A stretch of DNA of 64,000 bases, from assembly GCF_014725735.1 (NCBI RefSeq), contig NZ_CP061368.1:1875225-1939224 (forward strand). Direction: 5' to 3'. Both the position numbers and the translations under genes were made by a program. Under the pieces are notes generated by a model. That model was not told the origin of the DNA and searched no databases. It saw only the letters and a list, made by a program, of their open reading frames with translations. This stretch comes from Wenzhouxiangella sp. AB-CW3. GTDB lineage: Bacteria > Pseudomonadota > Gammaproteobacteria > Xanthomonadales > Wenzhouxiangellaceae. Numbering within the stretch: the stretch's first letter is position 1; each line of letters opens with the position of its first letter. Positions 23,415 through 31,985 of this stretch are shown in pieces.

Positions 23415-26400
23415 TCATTTCGCTTCTCCTTGCCGGCCCGCACCATCGCCCGTCTGCAGCCGATGGTAAACCTCGTGCAGCAAATGGTCGCCGGCCACTC
23501 GTCGGAAATCGTCGTCGTTCATCAGGCGGCCGAAGATGTCTTCGTTGCCGTCCATGCGTTCGATGAACAGGCCTTCCAGCATTTTCTCGAACACGTAGGC
23601 GAAGTTGTCCATGCTGTTGGCTTTTGCCGCCGCCTGCAGGGTTTCATTCTCTACGGCAGTTTCGGCGATCTGGTCGAAGAAGAGTTGATCGGCCGGGGTG
23701 AACTCGGTGCCGAAACGCTCGTTGAGCCGGTCGATCAGGCTGGACAGTTCTACTGTATCTTCCTCGGCCCGGCCCGTGCCGACTTCCGTCGGTCCGTACA
23801 GTGCCTTGGCCTCGCCCACCGCCAGGTCGATGGCGCCTTCGCTGATCTTCTGCAGGCGGTAGTACTTCAGCGAGACCTCGTCTTCGAGCTCGAACACCGT
23901 ATCGTCGGTGCGACGCGGCAGCTTCGAGAGCAGGAAGCGGGCATAGCTGTAGAGCTTCTCCAGGCTACTGTCCTGGTAGGGAATGATCTGTGCCAGAAAG
24001 GCGTAGAGGTTGCGGAAGCTGGCCAACTGGCTCTTGAATCCTTCCTGCTCGTCGTCGGGCAGCGCCTTGTAGCGCTCCACGGCCTGATCGATCACGGCGT
24101 TGATCCTGCGATGATCGGCCGCCGTCGGCTCGTGTCGATTGCGATACCAGATCTCGGCAAAGGCATTGACCTCGTCGGCATAGAACACCTGGGCCTGTTC
24201 GAGCCGATGCTGCAAGTCGTAGAGCTGCTGCGGATCGCTGGGTTCGCCAGGCGGCGTGATCTCATAATAAGGCTTGAACGCCTCGAAGATCTCTTCGGTA
24301 TCGTTGACGAAATCCAGCACGAAGGTATCGTTCTTGCCTTCGGCCGTGCGGTTGAGGCGTGACAGCGTCTGCACGGCCTGGATACCGGCCAGACGCCGGT
24401 CGACGTACATGGTGTGCAACAAGGGCTGGTCGAAGCCGGTCTGGTACTTTTCGGCCACCAGCAGCACCTGGTAGTGCTCGGAGTCGAACTTCTCGGGCAG
24501 CTCCGACTCCTTGATGCCCTCGTTCATGCCGACCTCGGTATAGGTGCGGTCGGGAAAGTCCGGATCGGTGACGCTGCCGGAAAACGCCACCAGCGAGCGG
24601 ATGCCGCTGATGTTGTTGTCTTCGATGTACTTGTCGAAGGCCTGCTTGTAACGGACGGCATGCAGGCGCGAGGCCGTCACCACCATGGCCTTGGCGCGCC
24701 CGCCGATCTTGTGGCGGGTGTGGTTTCGGAAGTGTTCGACAATCACCTCCACCTTCTGCGCGATATTGTGCGGATGCAGCGACATGAACCGGGCCAGCGC
24801 AAGTGCGGCCTTGCGCCGCGGCACCTGGGGATCGTCCTCGATGGACTTGATCAGCCCGTAGTAGGTCTTGTAGGTGGTGTAGTGGGCCAGCACGTCCATG
24901 ATGAAGCCTTCCTCGATGGCCTGGCGCATGGAATACAGATGAAATGGCGGCTGACCGCCGGCACCGGGCTCGTTGAACACGGCCAGCGTCTTGAACTTGG
25001 GCGTGGCGGTGAAGGCGAAAAAGCTGATATTGGGCTGGCGCGGACGCTTGAGCATCTCTTCGAACAGGGCCTTGCGCGCCTGCTCTGACAGGTCTTCCTC
25101 TTCCACGTCCAGAAATTCCGCGGCGATGGCCGACTCGATGCCGTCGCGGTTGAGCACCTTTCTGAGCTCCATGGCCGTCTCGCCCGACTGCGAGCTGTGC
25201 GCCTCGTCCACGATCACGGCAAAGCGCTTGCCGCCGGTGGCCAGCGAGACGTCCTGGCCCTTTTTCGCCAGCATGTCCATCGCCTGGGTGATGAACGGAA
25301 ACTTCTGGATGGTGGAAATAATAATCGGCACACCCGACGACAGCGCCTGGGCCAGTTGCTGGGTATTCTCGTCGATTTTCTGCACCACCCCCTGCTTGTG
25401 CTCGAACTGGTAGACGGTGTTCTGCAACTGCTGGTCGAGCACGCGCCGGTCGGTGATGATCACCACGCTGTCGAAGACCTTCTCGTCGGCTGCATCATGC
25501 AGGCTGGAGAGCCGGTGCGCCAGCCAGGCAATGGAGTTGGACTTGCCCGAACCGGCCGAGTGCTGCACCAGGTAGTTGTGCCCTGCTCCCTTCTCGCGCG
25601 AGCTGGCAATGAGCTTGCGTACCGCATCGAGCTGGTGATAGCGCGGGAAGATCATCGTCTCTTTCTTGTGGCGCTTCACGCCCCGCTTGGTTGCGATCTT
25701 CTTTTCGCTGACCTCCAGGTGCAGAAAGCGGGCCAGAATGTCCATCAGGCTGTCGCGCGTCAGCACCTCTTCCCACAGATAGGCCGTACGGTAATTGTCA
25801 TCGGCCGCGGGCGGGTTGCCGGCGCCGAATTCATGACCCCGGTTGAACGGCAGAAAGCGGGTGTCGGCCTCGCCGGCCAGTCGCGTGGCCATGAACACCT
25901 GGTCCGGATCCACGGCAAAATGCACCAGCGCCCGCTGCTTGAATCGGAAAATCGGCTCGTCCGGGTCCCGCTCGCGCCGATACTGGCGCATGGCGTCTTC
26001 CACCGTCTGCCCGGTCATGGGGTTTTTCAGCTCCAGCGTCACCACCGGCAGGCCGTTGACCGACAGGACCATATCCAGCGACTTTTTCGGGTGCTTCTCG
26101 CTGAAATGCACCTGCCGGGTCACCCGCAGGCGGTTGTGACCATAGGCCTCGGCCGCCTCGGGGTTCATGCCGGTGTTGGGAGCAAAGAACGCCAGCCGAA
26201 ACGTCTTGCCGAAACACTTGAAACCATGACGCAGCACATGCAAGGCATGCTTCGAAGCCAGCTCCTTGACCAGCGCGCCCAACAACACCTCGCCGGCCTG
26301 CTCGCCCTGCAACTTCACCAGCGACTGCCAGCGCCGCGGCTGGCTGGCCTGAACAAATGCAATCACCTCATCGGGAAACAACCCATGCCCCGCATCGAAC

Positions 26401-26483
26401 CCGGCCGCATCGCCTTTCTCGTAGCCGCCCTGCCCGATCAGCGACTGCTCCATGGCCTGTTCGAAGTAGATTTCCTGATGCAT
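23415..26483 (-). CDS. hsdR: Type I restriction enzyme R subunit
   Basis: 1022 residues from ATG 26483 (MHQEIYFEQAMEQSLI); a 24-residue longer frame to 26555 exists. The N-terminal nuclease domain has the PD-(D/E)xK motif with Asp in LDMVLSVNG and LELKNP. The SF2 motor follows, with Walker A in QHSAGSGKSNSIAWL, DEAH in VIVDEAHSSQSGETA and motif III FTATPKFKT. The motif VI region lies near GIQAVQTLSRLNRT. The C-terminal helical part binds the methylase core. Length is normal for EcoR124-type subunits. It is last in the operon hsdM-rhuM-hsdS-hsdR. Confidence 0.95.
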   Translation of the reverse strand: MHQEIYFEQAMEQSLIGQGGYEKGDAAGFDAGHGLFPDEVIAFVQASQPRRWQSLVKLQGEQAGEVLLGALVKELASKHALHVLRHGFKCFGKTFRLAFFAPNTGMNPEAAEAYGHNRLRVTRQVHFSEKHPKKSLDMVLSVNGLPVVTLELKNPMTGQTVEDAMRQYRRERDPDEPIFRFKQRALVHFAVDPDQVFMATRLAGEADTRFLPFNRGHEFGAGNPPAADDNYRTAYLWEEVLTRDSLMDILARFLHLEVSEKKIATKRGVKRHKKETMIFPRYHQLDAVRKLIASSREKGAGHNYLVQHSAGSGKSNSIAWLAHRLSSLHDAADEKVFDSVVIITDRRVLDQQLQNTVYQFEHKQGVVQKIDENTQQLAQALSSGVPIIISTIQKFPFITQAMDMLAKKGQDVSLATGGKRFAVIVDEAHSSQSGETAMELRKVLNRDGIESAIAAEFLDVEEEDLSEQARKALFEEMLKRPRQPNISFFAFTATPKFKTLAVFNEPGAGGQPPFHLYSMRQAIEEGFIMDVLAHYTTYKTYYGLIKSIEDDPQVPRRKAALALARFMSLHPHNIAQKVEVIVEHFRNHTRHKIGGRAKAMVVTASRLHAVRYKQAFDKYIEDNNISGIRSLVAFSGSVTDPDFPDRTYTEVGMNEGIKESELPEKFDSEHYQVLLVAEKYQTGFDQPLLHTMYVDRRLAGIQAVQTLSRLNRTAEGKNDTFVLDFVNDTEEIFEAFKPYYEITPPGEPSDPQQLYDLQHRLEQAQVFYADEVNAFAEIWYRNRHEPTAADHRRINAVIDQAVERYKALPDDEQEGFKSQLASFRNLYAFLAQIIPYQDSSLEKLYSYARFLLSKLPRRTDDTVFELEDEVSLKYYRLQKISEGAIDLAVGEAKALYGPTEVGTGRAEEDTVELSSLIDRLNERFGTEFTPADQLFFDQIAETAVENETLQAAAKANSMDNFAYVFEKMLEGLFIERMDGNEDIFGRLMNDDDFRRVAGDHLLHEVYHRLQTGDGAGRQGEAK

Positions 26484-26600
26484 GGTTGCTTCCTGTTCCG
26501 GCCTCGTCTGGCTTACACTAACGCTCACGGACTGGGAGTGCCCGGTCGGCGTCATGGCCCCGGCGGGTTCGCAGGGGCCTTTCGTTTTCTAGCACACCTG

Positions 26601-27914
26601 TCAGGCCACCTTGATCTGGCCGGTGACGGCGTTGGTGATCAGGGCGGAGCGGTATTCTTCGAGATAATCGATTTGTTCCGACACCAGTCTGCGTTGGCTT
26701 CGCTCGAGCTCTGCTTGTTGATCTAGTTGCGCTGCAATCTTCTGCTGTTCTGGCAACGGCGGAAGCGGAATACGGATCGAACCGACAATTTCGCAGTTTA
26801 GGGCATCCCGTTGCCCTCCACGACCATGTTCTCGGATTGGTTGATACGACTGGACAAGCGCGTAATGTAGATACGCAGTATTCAAAGGCGAGGCGGCAAC
26901 AATTGCAGCCATATTTTGGTTGATATATGCGTCAATCTCTAGCCGTGCTGCGAGGCCACGGGTGCGCCCTTGTCCCACCATTCCGATTACTACTGATCCG
27001 CTCGGTGCAAGAACAAGCCCTGTCTCGGCTACCGCCTGCTGAGATATGAAGGCACTCGGCGCAGTAATCTTCCAGTCGTTGACTTTTCCGCTGGATAACC
27101 ACGGGCAGGAACCATCCCAATAGTCGTTTCGCGACCTTGAAGGAGTCGCGCCGTTGAAAACACGAGAGAGCCAAGAGATTGAGGCGATCTCCCAATGCGC
27201 CGGAATCTCCCCCAGCCACTCGATGCCGCTGTCTTTCATGGGGGCATCGGGGTTGAGGCCCTTGGTGACGGCGCGGGTGATCAGGGCGGTGCGCTTTTCG
27301 GCCAGCCGGTCGAGCAGGCGGCGCTTCTTGCCGATCAGGGTGTCGATCTCGGCGGTCTTGCGGTCGAGGAAGGCGGCGATTTTTTGTTGTTGGTGCAGCG
27401 GTGGTAGCAACGCCTGAAAATCCTTGATGAACAGCTCCGGCACGCGCTTTTGCCCGCCAGCGCCATACATGGCTCCTTCACCCAGCTTGCGAAACAGCTC
27501 GGAAATGCTCAAATAAAACAAAAAGCGCCCGTCGATATCTTGGGCCGGACGAACGACATGCAGCTCGGTTGTGCCAAAGGCGATACCATTCTTCAGGCCT
27601 TCTACGAACGCGCCCTTGCCGTTCTCAAAACACGGGGTAATCTTAGCAACAACGACATCGCCGTCCGCAAAATAGGTATAGCCGTCGCCAATCTCATCGA
27701 GCGCCTTGACCTGCTCAAGCTGAATACCACCATGTTCGCCAATCGCAGCCATGGGCACGAAGGAGGCTTCGTCCGCGGGTGCCAATGCAATCGGCTGTGC
27801 CTTGTTGATCCGGGTGACAAACCGCAATCGGCGAGTTGTCCAACCATCGGGGCAAGGGAGCGGGTGATAGAGGTCCATGGCACCCAGCCGGATGGATGAG
27901 GAGGTTACATTCAT
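26601..27914 (-). CDS. hsdS: Type I restriction specificity subunit
   Basis: 437 residues with two target-recognition domains. TRD1 (about 15-190) leads to the first conserved helix (LPPLHQQQKIAAFLDRKTAEIDTLIGKKRRLLDRLAEKRTALI). TRD2 (about 225-400) leads to the second (LPPLPEQQKIAAQLDQQAELER). The spacer and repeats are typical of a bipartite recognition sequence, with each half set by one TRD. ATG overlaps the RhuM stop by ATGA. The longer start was kept for that coupling, although MDLYHPLPCPDGW 13 residues in is also possible. Confidence 0.93.
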   Translation of the reverse strand: MNVTSSSIRLGAMDLYHPLPCPDGWTTRRLRFVTRINKAQPIALAPADEASFVPMAAIGEHGGIQLEQVKALDEIGDGYTYFADGDVVVAKITPCFENGKGAFVEGLKNGIAFGTTELHVVRPAQDIDGRFLFYLSISELFRKLGEGAMYGAGGQKRVPELFIKDFQALLPPLHQQQKIAAFLDRKTAEIDTLIGKKRRLLDRLAEKRTALITRAVTKGLNPDAPMKDSGIEWLGEIPAHWEIASISWLSRVFNGATPSRSRNDYWDGSCPWLSSGKVNDWKITAPSAFISQQAVAETGLVLAPSGSVVIGMVGQGRTRGLAARLEIDAYINQNMAAIVAASPLNTAYLHYALVQSYQPIREHGRGGQRDALNCEIVGSIRIPLPPLPEQQKIAAQLDQQAELERSQRRLVSEQIDYLEEYRSALITNAVTGQIKVA

Positions 27915-28924
27915 GACTTGTCCTCCTTCTTGATCCGCTTCTCCAACGCCTCCAGCTCCCGCAAATCCTCGGCATCGGCCTCCAGCGCTTCATCCCGCCG
28001 TCGCTGGGCGTCGAATCGTTCATATCGTTCATGGGCAATTTCCCTGGCACGCTCGGCGCTGATGGCGCCTGCTCCGTCGAGAATCGGCCGTTCGTTGAAT
28101 TCCAGCAGCCGGTCCACATTGTGGCGCCAGTAGTCCAGGGTCAGGTCCTTGCGCTCTTTGGCGCGCAGTTCGGCCTGCTCCAGAAAGATCACTACCAGAC
28201 GGTTCAAGGTGTCCACCTCGTCGGCGCTCAGATAGTTCTTGGCGATGGTGACATCCTGCTTGCGCACCCGTGCGCCCTTCCAGCTGGTCAGCGCCATGTT
28301 GGGGGAGTCGGCGTCCGCGCGCTGGACCACGATTTCGGCGGCGGTGTGGCCGGTAACGGCATAGAGCAGCTTGTTCTGCACCTCGGCGAAAAAGGTCTGG
28401 GCGTCCCGGTCGTCGGGCCGGTAGTCGCTGGAGAGGGCGAACAGATCCCGCACTTTCTGGTAGAAGCGCTTCTCCGAGGCGCGGATGTCGCGGATGCGGG
28501 CCAGCAGCTCGTCGAAGTAGTCCCAGCCGCCGGGCTCTTTCAAGCGCTCATCGTCCATGACGAAGCCCTTGACCAGGTACTCCTCCAGATGGGCGGTGGC
28601 CCACTGGCGGAACTGGGTGCCCCGAGGGGAGCGTACCCGGTAGCCCACGGCCAGGATCATGGGCAGGCTGTAGGCCTTGAGGCGACGCCGGACCTGGCGC
28701 TGGCCCTCCTGGCGAACTTGTAAGGAATCCTTACAAGTTGCCTCCGCGCTCAGCTCGCCTTCTCCATAGATGGCCCGGATGTGCTGGGTGATGGCCTGGG
28801 GGGTGGTGTCGAACAGTTCGGCCATCTCCGCCTGGGTGAGCCAGACGGTTTCGCCGTCGGCGCGGAGCTGGATCTCCGCCCGGCCGTCCTCGCTGCGGTA
28901 GAGAATCAGCTCGCCCGCGCTCAT
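27911..28924 (-). CDS. RhuM-family protein inside the type I RM operon
   Basis: 337 residues. The N-terminus is a helix-turn-helix-like RhuM core: VWLTQAEMAELFDTTPQAITQHIRAIYGEGEL, then TCKDSLQVRQEGQRQVRRRLKAYSLPMILAVGYRVRSPRGTQFRQWA. A C-terminal Fic/Doc-like or helical extension covers about 170-330. RhuM was first described in a Salmonella pathogenicity island, and homologues often lie inside type I systems; no function is settled. Both ends overlap its neighbours by ATGA, so it is translated as part of the RM operon. A perfect 11-bp inverted repeat lies within its coding sequence at 28715-28739. Confidence 0.88.
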   Translation of the reverse strand: MSAGELILYRSEDGRAEIQLRADGETVWLTQAEMAELFDTTPQAITQHIRAIYGEGELSAEATCKDSLQVRQEGQRQVRRRLKAYSLPMILAVGYRVRSPRGTQFRQWATAHLEEYLVKGFVMDDERLKEPGGWDYFDELLARIRDIRASEKRFYQKVRDLFALSSDYRPDDRDAQTFFAEVQNKLLYAVTGHTAAEIVVQRADADSPNMALTSWKGARVRKQDVTIAKNYLSADEVDTLNRLVVIFLEQAELRAKERKDLTLDYWRHNVDRLLEFNERPILDGAGAISAERAREIAHERYERFDAQRRRDEALEADAEDLRELEALEKRIKKEDKS

Positions 28925-31092
28925 GCCGTCACCTTCTTCAACATCTCCAGAATCTCGCCTTCCAGACTCTGGATGTCCTGCTCGATTTCTTCCAGCGGCC
29001 GGGGCGGTTCGTAGACGTAGAAATGCCGGTTGATGGGGATTTCGTAGCCTACCCTGGTCTTGCCGTGGTCGATCCAGGCGTCATCGACGAAGGGCAGCAC
29101 CTCGCGGGCCAGGTAGTCCTCGCAGTGCTCGCGTACCAGTTCCAGCAACTGGCTGTTGTCGGCATTTTTCTCGTAGCCAATTGGCAGCGGCAGCGGGATA
29201 TTGGCCGGTAGCGGCACGATCTCGCTGTCGCGCAGCTCGGTGTCAGGTTCGGGGTTGCCTTTGCTGTCGCGGCAGATCGCCGCTTCCGGGTCGCGCTCGG
29301 ACAGGGCGTTGAGTATGGCTTTCTTGATCGGCGCCGGCAATTTCTCGCCGGCCGCCTTGAAGGCGGCCTTGAGCAGCGGCTCGAACTCGGCCCGGTCATC
29401 GAAGCGCTGGTCGTCCAGCCCCTCAAGAATTCCGATGATGCGCTGCTGGGTTTCCTCGCCGGCCTTCACCTCGGCATCGTGTTCGGCCTGGTTCTTGCGC
29501 TTCTTGCTTTTCGCCAGGTTGGCGAAGGCGGTTTCCTGCCAGATCCGCTCGATACGCTCAGGCGTGGCCTGGAAGTTCAGGCGCAGCGGACGCTCGACCG
29601 TGACCTTCAGGTACCCGAACTCGCGGTTGTCGAAAATCTTCGAGCAGACCCGCTCCTCAAGCTCGCCGTTCAGGCCCACCCGGCAAGTCGCGCCGTCGGT
29701 GAACTCGCCATAGAGTCGGGTCAGTTCCTCGATATGCTCGTCGGCCAGCTCGTTGCGCTTGTTACCCAGGCTCTTTTTCATCTTGCGGTAGTGGCGGGTG
29801 CCATCGATGAGTTGAACCTTGCCCTTGCGCTCATCGGGCTTGCGGTTGGTCACCAGCCAGATGTAGGTGTAGATGCCGGTGTTGTAGAAGAGCTGGTCCG
29901 GCAGGGCGATGATGGCATCCAGCCAGTCATTCTCGATGATCCAGCGGCGGATATTGCTCTCGCTCGGGCCCGGCTCGCCATTGAACAGCGGCGAGCCGTT
30001 GAACACGATGGCAATCTTCGAACCCTCCCCGCCCTGCTCCGGCGGCGGGTTCATCTTGCTCAGCATGTGCAGCAGAAACAGCGTGGCGCCGTCATTGATG
30101 CGCGGCAGGCCCGGCCCGAAGCGGCCGTTGAAACCCAGCTCCCTGTGTTCCTTCTTCACATAGTCTTCCTGCGGCTTCCACTCCACGCCGAAAGGCGGGT
30201 TGGCCAGCATGTAGTGAAAGGTTCGATCCGGATGACCGTCGCTGGTCTCGCCGTCGCCCAGGGTATCGCCAAAGGCGATATTCTCCACCGGCTCGTCCTT
30301 GATCAGAAGATCCGAGCGGCAGATCGCCCAGGACTCCTCGTTGTACTCCTGCCCGAACAACTGCAAGTGGGCCTGCGGATTCTGCTCGGTGATGTACTCC
30401 TCCGAAACCGACAGCATGCCGCCCGTCCCGGCCGTCGGATCGTAGATCGTCCGGGCAATCCCCGGCGTGTAGACTTCCTCGTCCTCGGTATAGAGCAGGT
30501 GCGCCATCAAGCGAATGACCTCGCGCGGCGTGAAGTGATCCCCCGCCTCCTCGTTGGCCTGCTCATTGAACTTGCGCACCAGCTCCTCGAACACATAACC
30601 CATGTCGTGGTTGCTCACCCGATCCGGGTGCAGGTCAATACGGGGATCGGCGAACTCCTTGACGATCAGATAGAGCCGATTCGCCTTGTCCAGCTTCGCG
30701 ATCTCGGCATCGAACCCGAAGGCCCAGAAAATCTCCCGCGCCGACTCCGAGAAGCCATTGATGTAATTGCTCAGATTACTGGCGATATGCTCAGGATCGG
30801 CCAGCAGCTTCTCGAAGGTATACGAGCTGATGTTATACAGCGGATGATCCCGCCCCTGGCTGGCCTTGCGCGCCAGCACCTTGTGCAGGGCATCACCCTC
30901 CAGACCGCGAGCCTGCAACTTCTCGTATTCCTTCAGCACCTGTTCCTTGGTAGGCGCCAGTACACAATCCAGACGGCGCAGCACCGTCATGGGCAGCATG
31001 ACCTTGCGATACTGCGGCGGCCGGTAGGGCCCACGGAGCTTGTTGGCAATTTCGAAGACAAAATTGATCAGGTTGGTGGTGCTGGTGGTCAT
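28921..31092 (-). CDS. hsdM: Type I DNA methyltransferase subunit
   Basis: 723 residues; longer than EcoKI M (about 530) but common for this subtype. The N-terminal helical domain (LINFVFEIANKLRGPYRPPQYRKVMLPMTVLRRLD) precedes the N6-adenine MTase core: motif I DPTAGTGGMLSV and motif IV NPPFGV. A C-terminal extension of about 180 residues ends in PPRPLEEIEQDIQSLEGEIL. It methylates the HsdS-specified adenine and, with HsdR, makes the nuclease. It heads the operon; its start lies about 50 bp below a weak attC-like site. Confidence 0.95.
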   Translation of the reverse strand: MTTSTTNLINFVFEIANKLRGPYRPPQYRKVMLPMTVLRRLDCVLAPTKEQVLKEYEKLQARGLEGDALHKVLARKASQGRDHPLYNISSYTFEKLLADPEHIASNLSNYINGFSESAREIFWAFGFDAEIAKLDKANRLYLIVKEFADPRIDLHPDRVSNHDMGYVFEELVRKFNEQANEEAGDHFTPREVIRLMAHLLYTEDEEVYTPGIARTIYDPTAGTGGMLSVSEEYITEQNPQAHLQLFGQEYNEESWAICRSDLLIKDEPVENIAFGDTLGDGETSDGHPDRTFHYMLANPPFGVEWKPQEDYVKKEHRELGFNGRFGPGLPRINDGATLFLLHMLSKMNPPPEQGGEGSKIAIVFNGSPLFNGEPGPSESNIRRWIIENDWLDAIIALPDQLFYNTGIYTYIWLVTNRKPDERKGKVQLIDGTRHYRKMKKSLGNKRNELADEHIEELTRLYGEFTDGATCRVGLNGELEERVCSKIFDNREFGYLKVTVERPLRLNFQATPERIERIWQETAFANLAKSKKRKNQAEHDAEVKAGEETQQRIIGILEGLDDQRFDDRAEFEPLLKAAFKAAGEKLPAPIKKAILNALSERDPEAAICRDSKGNPEPDTELRDSEIVPLPANIPLPLPIGYEKNADNSQLLELVREHCEDYLAREVLPFVDDAWIDHGKTRVGYEIPINRHFYVYEPPRPLEEIEQDIQSLEGEILEMLKKVTA

Positions 31093-31143
31093 CTATATCC
31101 TAAGTTTTGCTCGTGATCGGATTCTTCGGCCCGCTCAAAGTAT

Positions 31144-31214
31144 GCACAACCTCTTCAATAACCAACCGTTCGGAGCGGCAGCACAAAACGGTCGGCTGTA
31201 TTCAATTGTTCGAG
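31144..31214. other. Weak attC-like hairpin
   Basis: On the minus strand, directly after the stop of the 219-aa gene, a CCGACCGTT...AACGGTTGG stem (one mismatch) lies between GTTCGAG-complement and GTTGTGC boxes. The outer boxes deviate from RYYYAAC/GTTRRRY, so it may be a decayed cassette end or simply a terminator for the 219-aa gene. Confidence 0.3.
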
Positions 31215-31874
31215 CTAATCTGGTGGTGGCAATTTGGTATGGGAGGGGAAAGAATACTCATCCCGCTTCGGCTCAAGAAAAGTGGGACGAACCTCCGAGT
31301 CCAACACTTTTCGACGAGGCATCGGAATTGCCTCTGGAGGAGGCCGAAACCTTTCATCCAAATTGGTCATCAGCAAGTCAATATCCTCTGAGAATTCCAT
31401 TTCTGCAGTGAGTTGCTGAACAGCCTTTAGCAACCGCTCAAGTCTATATTTTGCCTCGTCTTCTCCAAGCTTTGGCAGCTGCCGTTCAAATCGGTCGATC
31501 CGCCTCAACAACCTTCGAACACGTTCTGGAGTTGCATTGTGCCTTTTTTGTTCGAGAATCGCGGACCCTGCAATCCCATCTTTTCTGAGCGAAGAAATCA
31601 GGAGATCTTTCAGCACTTTGGAGTCCTCGATAACCTGATTCAAACCAGAACGAAAAGAGCCATAATTTCCAATTGCAACATAGAGGGAACCCACAATCAC
31701 CACCATAACCTCTAGGCTTCCTTGACGAAATTGGACATCAACGTCAGTGTCTTGCCGATAGATTGCGGACGCAAACTGCCCAACCAAATCCTGCAAGTAA
31801 TTCCTACTCGGCTCCTGATCAAAAACAGGGATTTCCAAATCCAGCTTCAAATAAACAGCGGTGAGCTGACTCAT
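31215..31874 (-). CDS. 219-aa protein of unknown function, possible membrane segment
   Basis: 219 residues. The N-terminal 55 form an alpha/beta start (TAVYLKLDLEIPVFDQEPSRNYLQ). Then GSLEVMVVIVGSLYVAIGNYGSFRSGLNQV, a hydrophobic segment with a conserved-looking GNYGSFRSG, could be one membrane pass. The rest is a charged coiled-coil-like helix (RRLLRRIDRFERQLPKLGEDEAKYRLERLLKA) and a Pro-rich tail. I recall similar small proteins next to conflict-type genes, but cannot name a family. It follows the OLD-like ATPase with an attC-like site between them, so it is either its own cassette or a partner of that ATPase. Confidence 0.6.
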   Translation of the reverse strand: MSQLTAVYLKLDLEIPVFDQEPSRNYLQDLVGQFASAIYRQDTDVDVQFRQGSLEVMVVIVGSLYVAIGNYGSFRSGLNQVIEDSKVLKDLLISSLRKDGIAGSAILEQKRHNATPERVRRLLRRIDRFERQLPKLGEDEAKYRLERLLKAVQQLTAEMEFSEDIDLLMTNLDERFRPPPEAIPMPRRKVLDSEVRPTFLEPKRDEYSFPSHTKLPPPD

Positions 31875-31899
31875 GAAAATATTCCAGTCTCAATGCAAT

Positions 31900-31985
31900 C
31901 GCTAACACTTAGCTTAACCACTGAGCTCGTCCGGCTTTGCCGGCCAGGAGCTTGTGCCGTGTCCGGCGTAAACTGGATAGTAGAT
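31900..31985. other. Degenerate attC-like site
   Basis: Between the stop of the ATPase and the start of the 219-aa gene. The central part (GGCCGGCAAAGCCGG on the minus strand, flanked by AAGCTCC and GAGCTC) closely resembles the loop region of the attC at 36138-36230. The outer boxes are poor: GTTAGCG at one end, and no clear AAC box at the other. Best read as an integron cassette boundary in decay. Confidence 0.5.

Noticed and set aside
25197-26726. Long plus-strand ORF opposite hsdR
   Set aside because: Antisense shadow of a well-supported gene; no start signal, no domain.
29479-31116. Long plus-strand ORF opposite hsdM
   Set aside because: Shadow of the methylase reading frame in high-GC DNA.
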